Shown here: positions 1 to 7,686 of the stretch, piece by piece
Position numbering within the stretch: the first letter of the stretch is position 1
Layout of the letters: each line of letters opens with the position of its first letter
Source of the DNA: an uncultured Coprococcus sp.
Lineage (GTDB): Bacteria > Bacillota > Clostridia > Lachnospirales > Lachnospiraceae
Assembly: GCA_900548215.1 (NCBI GenBank)
Contig: URJI01000040.1
Location: forward strand, 1 to 23,899
Length of the DNA: 23,899 nt
Direction: 5' to 3'
Translations under genes and position numbers: made by a program
The notes under the pieces: model-generated
Told to the model about the DNA's origin: nothing
The model's input: only the letters and a program-made list of their open reading frames with translations
Database searches by the model: none

Positions 1-54
1 CTGCGACCTCTTGATCCCAAATCAAGCGCTCTAGCCAAGCTGAGCCACACCCCG
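1..54 (-). tRNA. tRNA-Pro (anticodon UGG), 3' part cut off by the window edge
   Basis: Read on the minus strand, the sequence starts CGGGGTGTGG at 54, has a D-arm (GCTCAGCTTGGCTAGAGC) and an anticodon arm with stem CTTGA/TCAAG around the 7-base loop TTTGGGA. The anticodon TGG lies at plus positions 17-19. The T-arm and acceptor 3' strand lie beyond position 1. It decodes proline CCN codons. A consensus promoter lies just upstream. Confidence 0.95.
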
Positions 55-82
55 TTAGTCCTTTGCGACCAACGCAAAACCT

Positions 83-111
83 ATTATATACAAGTCGGTA
101 TCATTTGTCAA
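83..111 (-). promoter_or_regulatory. Consensus promoter of tRNA-Pro
   Basis: On the minus strand, TTGACA (plus 106-111) and TATAAT (plus 83-88) are separated by exactly 17 nt. Both hexamers match the vegetative sigma consensus perfectly, and they lie about 30 nt upstream of the tRNA 5' end. Confidence 0.9.
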
Positions 112-337
112 CAACTTTTTTTATTTTTTTAAAAAGGCTGTTTGTTTGAAATGATGTATTGCTTTTGCACTACTGTGCTCTCTCAAACCGACTTTTGCAT
201 TATATAAACTATGTAGACAAAAGTCAAGGGGTATTTTGAAAAAAATTAAAAAACTGTGGGGAGTGTGTGTTGATTACCTGGAGCAAGTGTATTAACATAT
301 ACTGCATAAAAACAATAAGAGAGGTTTACAGTGACAT
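112..337. other. Intergenic stretch with an inverted repeat and a weak promoter
   Basis: No credible gene is seen here. An 8-bp inverted repeat, GACTTTTG at 190-197 and CAAAAGTC at 218-225, surrounds an AT-rich 20-nt loop with no T-run after it. A weak candidate promoter for the permease is TTGATT (270-275), 17 nt, TAACAT (293-298). The rest is A/T-rich and featureless. Confidence 0.4.
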
Positions 338-1282
338 ATGGATAATTTTATTTTTAGTATAAACGCAACAATACCGATATTTCTTGTCATACTTCTGGGA
401 TGGTTCCTCATGAAGATACATCTTATATCTGAAGAGTTTGCGAATGTGGCAAATAAGTATGTGTTTAAGGTTGCACTTCCGGTGCTTCTTTTCCGTGATA
501 TAGCGACAACATCTATTTTGGATGATCTGAATGTGAAGTTTGTTTTGTTCTGTTTCTTTGGAACGATCCTAATGTTCTGTTTGGTCTGGGTATTTGCACT
601 TGTGTACTGCAGGGACAAAACTATGATTGGTTCGTTTGTTCAGGGCGCAGCAAGGGGAAGTGCGGCGGTGCTTGGAGTAGCATTTGTGGAGAATATTTGT
701 GGTAACTCAGGCATGGCGCCCCTTATGATTGTTGCTGCAGTGCCAATGTACAATGTAATCTCTGTGATAGCGCTTACTTTTGGCGGCAGAGATGAGATAC
801 ACGGAACAGAGGGGATAAAAAAGGCATTTGTAAATATTCTGAAGAATCCGATAATTATAGGAATTGTTCTGGGTATACCGTTTTCTGTATTTGACATATC
901 CATACCGGCGATCCCACTCAGGACAATCAATTATGTTGCGCAGACTGCAACACCAATAGCACTCATAGCCATAGGTGCAGGGTTTGATTCCCGGCAGGCT
1001 ATAACAAGGCTGAAACCGTCGATTGTGGCAACGGCTATAAAGTTGGTAATTCTTCCTGTCGTGTTTCTGCCAATTGCCATTAAGCTTGGTTTTGATCCAA
1101 GTGAGATAGTGGCTATTTTGATTATGGTAGGTGCACCGGCTACTGTGTCTGGATACATCATGGCGAAAAATATGAACAATGATTATGTGCTTTCGTCAAA
1201 TATAATTGTAATATCTACATTATTGTCATCTGTAACATTGACTATGTGGGTGTTTGTGTTAAAATGTTTGGAGGTAATCTGA
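338..1282 (+). CDS. AEC (auxin efflux carrier) family transporter
   Basis: The 314-aa protein is strongly hydrophobic, with about ten predicted membrane segments in two halves, the usual size and layout of AEC/malate-permease-like transporters. It starts with the typical N-terminus (NATIPIFLVILLGWFLMK) and has the family-like stretch around GAARGSAAVLGVAFVENI. It sits in the cytoplasmic membrane and probably exports or exchanges an organic or amino acid; the substrate cannot be read from sequence. The ATG follows a GAGAGG with rather long spacing (about 13 nt), and no better start is in frame. The next gene is an Lrp/AsnC regulator, and AEC or amino-acid exporters are often controlled by Lrp-type proteins, so a regulatory link is plausible but inferred. 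Confidence 0.85.
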   Translation: MDNFIFSINATIPIFLVILLGWFLMKIHLISEEFANVANKYVFKVALPVLLFRDIATTSILDDLNVKFVLFCFFGTILMFCLVWVFALVYCRDKTMIGSFVQGAARGSAAVLGVAFVENICGNSGMAPLMIVAAVPMYNVISVIALTFGGRDEIHGTEGIKKAFVNILKNPIIIGIVLGIPFSVFDISIPAIPLRTINYVAQTATPIALIAIGAGFDSRQAITRLKPSIVATAIKLVILPVVFLPIAIKLGFDPSEIVAILIMVGAPATVSGYIMAKNMNNDYVLSSNIIVISTLLSSVTLTMWVFVLKCLEVI

Positions 1283-1294
1283 GTTGTACAGATG

Positions 1295-1344
1295 TATAAT
1301 TCAGACCTGTTCCGGATAGTTTGATATTTTGAACCTGAATTATA
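1295..1344. promoter_or_regulatory. 10-bp inverted repeat upstream of the Lrp-family gene
   Basis: A perfect inverted repeat has arms TATAATTCAG (1295-1304) and CTGAATTATA (1335-1344), 30 nt apart. It fills most of the 80-nt gap between the AEC gene and the Lrp/AsnC gene. The left arm contains a consensus -10 hexamer, but no matching -35 is seen at 16-18 nt. It could be an autoregulatory Lrp site or an mRNA hairpin. It lacks a T-run, so it is not a standard terminator. Confidence 0.45.
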
Positions 1345-1362
1345 GAGAGAAGAGGTATATCA

Positions 1363-1818
1363 ATGGATAATATTGATAGAAAGATACTAAGATGTCTTAA
1401 GGACAACGCACGGCTTACTGCGTCGGCCATAAGTGAGGAGATAAATCTGTCTGTCTCTGCGGTGATCGAGAGAATCCGCAAGATGGAAGGAAGCGGTGTC
1501 ATAAAGGGATATACTATAGAGGTCGATCAAAAGAAGCTTGGAAATGAGATGGTGGCCATCATGGAGGTCAGACTTAAGCATCCTAAATATTATGATGAAT
1601 TTGCTCAGCTGATACAGACTAATGACAGTATTGTGGCGTGTTTTTATATGACTGGTGATTTTGATTTTATACTAAAAATTGTCACAGATTCATCTGCGGG
1701 GCTCGATGAGGTTTACAGGTTTGTAAAAGGATATGAGGGAGTTTCGGCTACGGAGACTCATTTTGTATTAAAGACACTTAAGGATGAAGTGTCAGTTATA
1801 CCGGAGGTAAAAGCTTAA
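1363..1818 (+). CDS. Lrp/AsnC family transcriptional regulator
   Basis: The 151-aa protein has the full family length. An N-terminal winged helix-turn-helix (about residues 1-60) opens with MDNIDRKILRCLKDNAR and includes LSVSAVIERIRKMEGSGVIKGY. A C-terminal RAM ligand-binding domain (about 65-145) contains YMTGDFDFILKIV. Such proteins bind DNA as oligomers of dimers and respond to amino acids. A good purine-rich ribosome site (AGAAGAGG) precedes the ATG. The stop TAA shares its last base with the ATG of the next gene, so the two are translationally coupled. An inverted repeat just upstream is a candidate autoregulatory site. The effector is unknown. Confidence 0.95.
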   Translation: MDNIDRKILRCLKDNARLTASAISEEINLSVSAVIERIRKMEGSGVIKGYTIEVDQKKLGNEMVAIMEVRLKHPKYYDEFAQLIQTNDSIVACFYMTGDFDFILKIVTDSSAGLDEVYRFVKGYEGVSATETHFVLKTLKDEVSVIPEVKA

Positions 1819-2327
1819 TGAATAATATCGTACTTACAGGAATGCCCGGAGCGGGAAAGAGCACTATAGGTGTCCTGCTTGCAAAGGTGCTTGGATACAG
1901 CTTTATTGATGCTGATATTCTGATACAGGACAGTCAGGGAATGCTTCTTCGGGAGATCATAGCAAAGTATGGTGACGAAGGATTCCTCAAAATAGAAAAT
2001 GATGTCAATAAGGGTATTACTGATGAGCATGTTGTCATAGCAACAGGCGGAAGCGCAATATATTGCACAGAGGCCATGGAGAAGTATATGGCTGAGGATC
2101 TGGTGATATATATAAATCTTCCTTATGAGGAGATCGCAAGACGTCTTGGAAATATAAAGAGAAGGGGCGTCGTCTTAAAAGATGGCCAGACACTGAAGGA
2201 TCTGTACGATGAAAGAACGGCACTCTATGAGAAATTCTGCCACATCAATATACAGTCAGAAGGTCTTGGCATAGAGGAATTATTGGACAGTGTTGCGGGA
2301 ATGATAATGGTAAGAAGAGAGCTGTAG
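1818..2327 (+). CDS. Shikimate kinase-like P-loop kinase
   Basis: The 169-aa protein has the size and fold signature of shikimate kinases, which phosphorylate shikimate at the 3-OH using ATP. The Walker A loop is GMPGAGKST (residues 8-16), followed by the acidic DAD (31-33) and a C-terminal R133-x3-Y pattern. Several substrate-pocket positions differ from the family: FR..E reads FLKIE (56-60), so the usual arginine is Leu57 with Lys58 beside it; the GGG loop is GGS (77-79); and the lid RPLL reads RGVV (116-119). The enzyme may be a divergent AroK or act on another small hydroxylated substrate. No other aromatic-pathway gene is nearby. It overlaps the Lrp gene by one base and is followed 30 nt later by the exchanger gene, so the three probably form one transcript. 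Confidence 0.75.
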   Translation: MNNIVLTGMPGAGKSTIGVLLAKVLGYSFIDADILIQDSQGMLLREIIAKYGDEGFLKIENDVNKGITDEHVVIATGGSAIYCTEAMEKYMAEDLVIYINLPYEEIARRLGNIKRRGVVLKDGQTLKDLYDERTALYEKFCHINIQSEGLGIEELLDSVAGMIMVRREL

Positions 2328-2357
2328 ATTTTATAATATGAACGAGGAGAAAATCAT

Positions 2358-3323
2358 ATGGAGATATTGAAGATGGCAGGGCAGATTCTGCTGCTTGTGC
2401 TGGGCTTTGTATTCATGATAAAGGGTGCTGATATCTTTGTGGATGGAGCATCAAAAATTGCTGTGAAATGCAATATTCCAGAGATGATAGTTGGACTGAC
2501 TATAGTGGCCATGGGTACGAGTGCTCCAGAGGCTGCGGTAAGTATAAAAGCTGCTTTGTCACCTGAGGGTGCGGGAATAACAGTTGGCAATGTGCTTGGC
2601 AGCAACATAATTAACATTCTTGTGATCCTTGGTGTCACAGCGCTGATTGCAGCTTTGCCTATAAAGAAAAATACGCTTAGAATAGATATTCCGTTTGTGA
2701 TTGCTGCATCGATCATGATTTTGGCTATGGGCTACTTTGATGGGGTGCTGAGCAGACTTGAGGGCGTGGTATTTTATGTAGTATTTATTGTATTCCTGGT
2801 GTATCTTGTTATCAGCGCAAAACACGGTAACAGTGAGAGTGATTCAATAGAACTTACTGAGAAGGATAAGACACCAAGACTCATTTTATTCATAATAGTG
2901 GGACTTGCGCTTGTTGTGGTTGGAAGCAATTTTACCGTCAATTCGGCATCATATATAGCTGGCAAACTTGGCATGACTGAGAGGCTTATCGGCCTTACCA
3001 TAGTTGCATTTGGAACGTCACTTCCAGAACTTGTAACGTCTTGCACAGCGGCAAAGAAAGGCCAGACGGATATAGCTATAGGAAATATAGTTGGAAGCAA
3101 TATATTCAATATACTTTTTGTAGCGGGAACAACTATGCTCATAACCCCGGTACAGTTTGAGAAGGGATTCTTTGTGGATGGAATCATGACTATAGTTGCA
3201 GCGGTTCTTCTGTGGCTGTTTTGTGTGAGAAAGAAGAAGCTGACAAAGCCGGGAGGCATAGTTATGCTTTTGGTGTATGCAGTATATTTTGCATATATCA
3301 TGTATAAGAATTATCTTATGTAG
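2358..3323 (+). CDS. CaCA-family calcium/sodium antiporter (YrbG-like)
   Basis: The 321-aa membrane protein has the two inverted alpha-repeats of K+-independent bacterial Na+/Ca2+ exchangers. Repeat 1 has GTSAPE (residues 53-58) and GNVLGSN (77-83). Repeat 2 has GTSLPE (219-224) and GNIVGSNIFN. The acidic residues in these motifs bind the cations. About ten membrane helices are expected, with a short hydrophilic loop (NSESDSIELTEKDK) between the halves. It likely extrudes Ca2+ in exchange for Na+ or H+. The start follows GAGGAG with good spacing. A hairpin with a T-run about 100 nt after the stop probably ends the transcript. Confidence 0.93.
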   Translation: MEILKMAGQILLLVLGFVFMIKGADIFVDGASKIAVKCNIPEMIVGLTIVAMGTSAPEAAVSIKAALSPEGAGITVGNVLGSNIINILVILGVTALIAALPIKKNTLRIDIPFVIAASIMILAMGYFDGVLSRLEGVVFYVVFIVFLVYLVISAKHGNSESDSIELTEKDKTPRLILFIIVGLALVVVGSNFTVNSASYIAGKLGMTERLIGLTIVAFGTSLPELVTSCTAAKKGQTDIAIGNIVGSNIFNILFVAGTTMLITPVQFEKGFFVDGIMTIVAAVLLWLFCVRKKKLTKPGGIVMLLVYAVYFAYIMYKNYLM

Positions 3324-3418
3324 TGAATATATGGATGCTTAATCCTGGGATGCCTGTGATGAGTTTACTAAAATTATATGACCTGCATAGATATCAGGTA
3401 TGACAGATGATGAATATG

Positions 3419-3465
3419 ATCCCCAGCTGGATGCGGAACAGAACGTATCAGACTGGGGATTTTTT
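3419..3465 (+). terminator. Intrinsic terminator after the antiporter gene
   Basis: Stem ATCCCCAG (3419-3426) pairs with CTGGGGAT (3453-3460) and is followed by TTTTT. The loop is long (26 nt) and may hold further pairing. It separates the antiporter transcript from the symporter promoter just downstream. Confidence 0.75.
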
Positions 3466-3476
3466 GCGGTATTTTG

Positions 3477-3505
3477 TTGACTGGGTGCTGTTTATCATTT
3501 ATAAT
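3477..3505 (+). promoter_or_regulatory. Promoter of the sodium:solute symporter gene
   Basis: TTGACT (3477-3482) and TATAAT (3500-3505) are spaced by 17 nt. The position fits: right after the terminator and about 90 nt before the ATG. Confidence 0.8.
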
Positions 3506-3533
3506 CAGATGTGCCAGTTTAAACCGCAAAACT

Positions 3534-3553
3534 TTAAAGTTGATATACTTTAA
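3534..3553 (+). promoter_or_regulatory. Inverted repeat in the symporter leader
   Basis: TTAAAGT (3534-3540) and ACTTTAA (3547-3553) form a perfect 7-bp dyad with a 6-nt spacer, about 22-41 nt after the predicted transcription start. It could be an operator or a weak mRNA hairpin. No regulator is adjacent. Confidence 0.35.
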
Positions 3554-3596
3554 CGCAATAAAGCAGATGGCGGCAAAAAAATATTGGGAGGATGCT

Positions 3597-5138
3597 ATGA
3601 TAATCAAAGTAATTATGCTCGTTGTTTTCTTTGCAGTGATGCTGGGCGTTGGTTTTTGCTCAAGAAAGCATACGAAGGATGTGAATGGATTTGTTCTGGG
3701 AGGGAGAAGTGTCGGTCCGTGGCTGACGGCATTTGCTTATGGAACATCTTATTTTTCGGCGGTTATATTCATTGGATATGCCGGACAGTTTGGATGGAAG
3801 TATGGAATTGCTTCTACATGGATAGGAATCGGAAACGCAATACTGGGCTCTCTGGTGGCGTGGGTTGTTCTTGGAAGACGTACAAGACTGCTGACACAGG
3901 AACTTGATACCAGGACGATGCCTGAATTTTTTGAGAAGAGATATTCAAGTAAATCTTTGAAGCTTTTTTCATCGATAATTATATTTATATTCCTTATTCC
4001 ATATACAGCATCTCTGTATAACGGTCTGTCGAGACTTTTTGGAATGGCTTTTAATGTTGACTACAAGCTTTGTGTTATCGTCATGGCTGTGCTTACAGGT
4101 ATATATGTAATTGTTGGTGGTTATATGGCTACAGCTATAAATGATTTTATCCAGGGACTGATAATGCTTGTAGGCATTGTGGCGGTTATATATGCGGTTC
4201 TTAATAATTATGGAGGATTAACTGGTGCTCTTGACAGCCTTGCAAGAGTAAATGATCCGGCGGTATCTGATACACCTGGTGTATTTGCTTCATTCCTTGG
4301 GCCAGATGTATTCAACCTTGCATGTGTGGTTGTCCTTACTTCGCTTGGAACATGGGGACTTCCTCAGATGGTTCAAAAGTTCTATGCTATAAAGGATGAA
4401 AAGTCAATAAGAACAGGTACAGTTGTATCGACATTTTTTGCGGTTATAGTTGCTGGAGGATGTTATTTCCTTGGTGGTTTTGGAAGACTTACAGAAACTG
4501 ATGTTGCAGCTGAGGGATATGATGCCATAGTTCCACATCTGCTTGAGAATCTTCCTACAGTGCTTATGGGATTGGTTGTTATACTTGTTCTTTCTGCATC
4601 TATGTCAACTTTGTCATCTCTGGTTCTGACATCGAGTTCTACGCTGACTATAGATTTTATAAAGCCAGTGATCGCGCCAAAGATGGATGACAAGAAGCAG
4701 ATACTTGTCATGAGGGTGCTGCTGGTTATGTTTGTAGCTATATCTGCGGTAATTGCAGTTGTACAATATTCAAGCAAGATTACATTTATCGCTCAGCTCA
4801 TGGGTGTGTCATGGGGGGCTATAGCCGGTGCGTTCCTTGCTCCGTTCCTGTACGGTTTATATTATAAGAAAACCACAGTTGCAGCGTGCTGGACATGTTT
4901 TATCTGGGGTACAGGAATTATGACACTCAATTTTATAAGCAACACATGGGGACTGTTCAAATTCCCTGCAGTTATGCAGTCACCAATCAACTGTGGTGCG
5001 GTAGCTATGGTAGGCGGACTTATAATAGTGCCTGTAGTGAGTCTTTTTACCAGAAAGCCTGATCAGGAGAAGGTCAGCAAGGCTTTCCGGTGCTATGAAG
5101 AGACTGTCACGGTGGCACACAGAAAAGCACTTGATTAG
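3597..5138 (+). CDS. Sodium:solute symporter family (SSS) transporter
   Basis: The 513-aa integral membrane protein has about 13 hydrophobic helices and SSS features: an N-terminal helix followed by DVNGFVLGGRSVGPWLTAFAYGTSYFSA, a sodium-site-like region, and ASMSTLSSLVLTSSSTLTIDF near residue 335, a conserved helix of this family. It takes up a small solute with Na+. The overall pattern is PutP/PanF-like, but the substrate is not readable. The start is set by GGGAGG six bases upstream of the ATG at 3597; the frame stays open further upstream to 3474 but without a ribosome site. It has its own promoter and terminator, so it is probably monocistronic. Confidence 0.93.
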   Translation: MIIKVIMLVVFFAVMLGVGFCSRKHTKDVNGFVLGGRSVGPWLTAFAYGTSYFSAVIFIGYAGQFGWKYGIASTWIGIGNAILGSLVAWVVLGRRTRLLTQELDTRTMPEFFEKRYSSKSLKLFSSIIIFIFLIPYTASLYNGLSRLFGMAFNVDYKLCVIVMAVLTGIYVIVGGYMATAINDFIQGLIMLVGIVAVIYAVLNNYGGLTGALDSLARVNDPAVSDTPGVFASFLGPDVFNLACVVVLTSLGTWGLPQMVQKFYAIKDEKSIRTGTVVSTFFAVIVAGGCYFLGGFGRLTETDVAAEGYDAIVPHLLENLPTVLMGLVVILVLSASMSTLSSLVLTSSSTLTIDFIKPVIAPKMDDKKQILVMRVLLVMFVAISAVIAVVQYSSKITFIAQLMGVSWGAIAGAFLAPFLYGLYYKKTTVAACWTCFIWGTGIMTLNFISNTWGLFKFPAVMQSPINCGAVAMVGGLIIVPVVSLFTRKPDQEKVSKAFRCYEETVTVAHRKALD

Positions 5139-5206
5139 TTCTGATAAAATGAGTTGACGAATGCTTCCTGGGGCAATTGGATTGCCTGACCTTATATATA
5201 CATATT

Positions 5207-5249
5207 ACACGGCCTTTACACAAAACTTGGTTGAAAGGCCGTGTTTTTT
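5207..5249 (+). terminator. Strong intrinsic terminator after the symporter gene
   Basis: Stem ACACGGCCTTT (5207-5217) pairs fully with AAAGGCCGTGT (5234-5244), and a T-run follows (5244-5249). An 11-bp GC-containing stem with a 16-nt loop is a clear Rho-independent terminator. Confidence 0.9.
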
Positions 5250-5259
5250 ATGTTAATAT
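5231..5259 (+). promoter_or_regulatory. Possible corA promoter overlapping the upstream terminator
   Basis: TTGAAA (5231-5236), 17 nt, TAATAT (5254-5259). The hexamers match consensus only partly, and the -35 lies inside the terminator hairpin. It is the best candidate in the 75 nt before the CorA ribosome site. Confidence 0.3.
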
Positions 5260-5264
5260 TATCA

Positions 5265-5297
5265 AGCGGTAAAAGTATCCGAAACGGTATAACCGCT
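5265..5297 (+). other. Leader inverted repeat before corA
   Basis: AGCGGT (5265-5270) and ACCGCT (5292-5297) could close a stem over a 21-nt loop that itself holds CCG-AAA-CGG. It lies 15 nt before the GGAGG of the CorA gene. It is too small for a known Mg2+ riboswitch (M-box). Confidence 0.35.
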
Positions 5298-5324
5298 GCA
5301 ATCTTTATAGCAGGAGGTGCAGAG

Positions 5325-6272
5325 ATGATCACACTGTACAGAACAGATGACAGAATTTTGAGTGAGATACAGGAATATGGGCCTGGAGCCTGGATCGTCA
5401 TGACTAAACCTACTATTGAAGAGAGCAAGGGGATAGCTGAGCAGTTCGATATTGATCTGGCGGATGTGAGAGCCGCTCTTGATGATGAGGAGAGCTCTCG
5501 TGTGCAGGTTGAAGACAACTATACCATGATAATCGTGGATATCCCATCTATAGAGATAAGAAATGAACGCGAGGCGTACACGACAATACCTCTTGGTATT
5601 ATATTGGTTGCAGACTGCATCATAACGATATGTGCTGAGGAGACTCCTGTGCTGGAAGCCTTCATGGAGGGTAAGGTGAGAGAGTTCAGCACCAAGAAGA
5701 GAATGCGCTTCATGTATCAGATATTGTATAGAAACTGTATGACGTATCAGTATTATCTGCGAGTTATGGACAGACGCAGAACTCTTATAGAGCAGAGGAT
5801 TCAGGAAGAGACCGAGGATGCGGATTTGATAGATCTTCATGAACTGGAGTCAAACCTTGTATATTTTGCAACATCTATCAGAGCGAATGGCGTTGTTCTG
5901 GATAAGCTTACAAGATATGGCAGGATCAAGCAGTATCCAGAAGATAAGGAATTGCTTGATGACGTTCTGGTCGAGAATAAACAGGCTATTGAGATGACCC
6001 AGATATATCGAGATATCATCAGCGGTACCAGGGAACTTATGACGACTATTATCAATAACAGATTGAACAATGCGATGAAGTTCCTTGCAGCCATTACAAT
6101 AGTTATGGCTGTTCCAACGGTTATATCAGGAGTGTATGGCATGAATGTAGGCACAAAGTGGATGCCATTTGCGAATGTTCCGTATGGCTTTGAGATAGTA
6201 TGTGGCATTATACTTGTTATCAGTATAGTGATAGCACTCATATTAAAAAAGAAAAAGATGCTCAAGCAGTGA
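5325..6272 (+). CDS. CorA family divalent-cation (Mg2+/Co2+) transporter
   Basis: The 315-aa protein has the CorA layout: a cytoplasmic alpha/beta domain (about 1-140), a long helix with repeated coiled-coil pattern (about 150-250), and two C-terminal membrane helices. The signature YGMN is present with GMN at 272-274 at the end of TM1, followed by a short external loop and TM2, then a basic tail (KKKKMLKQ). CorA proteins form pentameric Mg2+ channels; some relatives move Zn2+, Co2+ or Ni2+. The start is ATG 5325 with AGGAGG eight bases upstream. A longer frame from a GTG at 5241 exists but begins inside the terminator and lacks a ribosome site. The gene converges on the DUF4317 gene. Confidence 0.93.
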   Translation: MITLYRTDDRILSEIQEYGPGAWIVMTKPTIEESKGIAEQFDIDLADVRAALDDEESSRVQVEDNYTMIIVDIPSIEIRNEREAYTTIPLGIILVADCIITICAEETPVLEAFMEGKVREFSTKKRMRFMYQILYRNCMTYQYYLRVMDRRRTLIEQRIQEETEDADLIDLHELESNLVYFATSIRANGVVLDKLTRYGRIKQYPEDKELLDDVLVENKQAIEMTQIYRDIISGTRELMTTIINNRLNNAMKFLAAITIVMAVPTVISGVYGMNVGTKWMPFANVPYGFEIVCGIILVISIVIALILKKKKMLKQ

Positions 6273-6333
6273 TCAGGGGAACACATTGTACTGATCATGG
6301 TGAGTTGGCTGGGCAGATAGATTGTTGTATGAC

Positions 6334-6377
6334 AATAAGGCACACGATATAAGAATATATCGTATGCCTTATTTTTT
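6334..6377 (+). terminator. Terminator of corA between convergent genes
   Basis: A long, mostly paired hairpin: AATAAGGCA then CGATAT on the left pair with ATATCG and TGCCTTATT on the right, with a short AAGA loop, followed by TTTTTT (6372-6377). It touches the stop codon of the DUF4317 gene on the other strand. The minus-strand side has no good T-run, so it mainly serves the plus strand. Confidence 0.85.
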
Positions 6378-7569
6378 AGTTGTTATTTATAGGGATACCG
6401 TTCACCTCTACCTGGTCAGATATCTGTATGACGATACATTTACGGCCGTCTATCTCCATGGTTTCAACGAGGTCGGTGCGCTCCGGGTTGACCTTTATCA
6501 CCACATCAGGCGTCTTTACCTCAAATGTTCTGGTATTTGCCACGTTGCTTGCATACATAACAGTGGATTTCTCGCGTGGAACAACTATGGCTGCCTCGTC
6601 ATCAGTATTTTCTGCTGGCTGCGGGGCAGGTGCTGCTGCGGATGTGACTTTTTCATAGTGGGCGTCAAAATTCTCCATCTTGTCGTCTGACACGCCGCTT
6701 TCGGTGAGGAGATTCTTGATCGTGTTTTTTGTAAGTGTAAGTGGTTCCGGACTGTCCTTTCGCTGTTCGATCATCTCGTTCAGGTTGTCGTGGATGGTTC
6801 TGACAATGTCGTAGTTGCAGTCATCTCCCAGGGTTTCAGCCACAATTTCATGAAATACATCTTTTTGTTCTCCGGCAGTGATTGGCAGACCTGTACCAAG
6901 CAGATTGCTAATGAAGCTTTCATGGAGTTCCTCGGGTTTCTTTGTATAATATAATATATTATGTATATCCGTGCTTCTGTCGATAAATGCAGGAAAGAGA
7001 AATCCTATGTCTGGCATATCCACAACCCAGTCACGTACTCTGTTGTGAAATGTACTCTCCACATCGAAATAGCTGAGACCGGCTTTGGACAGATTCACAT
7101 GACAGATAGAACACATGATATACTCATATACTTCATCAGATGCATCGTCCATCAATATGCCGTCGGTGGTCTTGCCCGGGATATCGTATGTATCATGGAT
7201 AAGCATAATAAGGTAATTTCCTGTATAGTCGTAAGTTTCAATAACCTTATCATAGAATTCGTTTACGAGGTCATCGTCTTCGAGTTTGCTTTTCCTTAGC
7301 CTGCATAGAAACTCCTGGGTTCCACCTTCAAATTCCTGAGAAGTTGGAAATGGCATGGTCACAAGGTTCTTGCCGATGCTTCCTGACAGCGTTTTCTTGA
7401 ATATCTCAAAATATTTGAAGGTTTCTTCTTCTGGCATAGTGAGAAACTGTTCTTTTATAGTTGCAACCTTGTTGTGGTCACCGTCTACATAGCATCCGCA
7501 GATCTTGCTGATGGAACATACAGACGGAGCAAACTGGTGCCTGATTTCAAGTACATCTTTTTTGGTCAT
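6376..7569 (-). CDS. DUF4317 family protein of unknown function
   Basis: The 397-aa soluble protein matches the pattern I know for DUF4317, a family common in Clostridia. It opens MTKKDVLEIRHQF and has the early conserved ICGCYVDGDHNKV, then EETFKYFEIFKKTLSGSIGKNL. No signal peptide or membrane segment is visible, so it is probably cytoplasmic. The C-terminal third has an Ala/Pro-rich linker (SAAAPAPQPAENTDDEAAIV) before a small last domain. The start is ATG 7569, preceded by GGAG at suitable spacing; the open frame extends 15 codons upstream without a ribosome site. It is monocistronic, with an extended -10 promoter upstream and a convergent corA. Function is not known and I infer none. Confidence 0.85.
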   Translation of the reverse strand: MTKKDVLEIRHQFAPSVCSISKICGCYVDGDHNKVATIKEQFLTMPEEETFKYFEIFKKTLSGSIGKNLVTMPFPTSQEFEGGTQEFLCRLRKSKLEDDDLVNEFYDKVIETYDYTGNYLIMLIHDTYDIPGKTTDGILMDDASDEVYEYIMCSICHVNLSKAGLSYFDVESTFHNRVRDWVVDMPDIGFLFPAFIDRSTDIHNILYYTKKPEELHESFISNLLGTGLPITAGEQKDVFHEIVAETLGDDCNYDIVRTIHDNLNEMIEQRKDSPEPLTLTKNTIKNLLTESGVSDDKMENFDAHYEKVTSAAAPAPQPAENTDDEAAIVVPREKSTVMYASNVANTRTFEVKTPDVVIKVNPERTDLVETMEIDGRKCIVIQISDQVEVNGIPINNN

Positions 7570-7604
7570 ATATATAACTCCATTTCTTTGAATTTTGCCT
7601 GATA

Positions 7605-7613
7605 AGTATATCA
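7605..7613 (-). promoter_or_regulatory. Extended -10 promoter of the DUF4317 gene
   Basis: On the minus strand the sequence reads TGATATACT: an extended -10 TG, one base, then TATACT (plus 7605-7610). No good -35 is found 16-18 nt upstream. A start near 7598 would give a leader of about 30 nt. Confidence 0.4.
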
Positions 7614-7661
7614 CAAAATTGATGTTAATAATATCTTAAAAATCACCTTGTTGTTTCTTAA

Positions 7662-7670
7662 TGGGATAAT
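7662..7670 (+). promoter_or_regulatory. Extended -10 promoter of the two-component operon
   Basis: TGGGATAAT is an extended -10 (TG, one base, GATAAT at 7665-7670) without a clear -35. It lies about 90 nt upstream of the response regulator start, in the divergent gap shared with the DUF4317 gene. Confidence 0.35.
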
Positions 7671-7686
7671 ATGGATAATTGAGAAT

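Noticed and set aside
3381..3465. T-box or riboswitch before the sodium:solute symporter
   Set aside because: No T-box sequence or known aptamer core is visible, and a full promoter lies downstream of the hairpin, so it ends the previous transcript.
5262..5840. 192-codon open frame on the minus strand inside corA
   Set aside because: It is antisense to the well-supported CorA frame, with low-complexity shadow-like sequence.
5837..6343. 168-codon hydrophobic open frame on the minus strand
   Set aside because: The hydrophobic character comes from the reverse reading of CorA membrane helices; it also overlaps the terminator.
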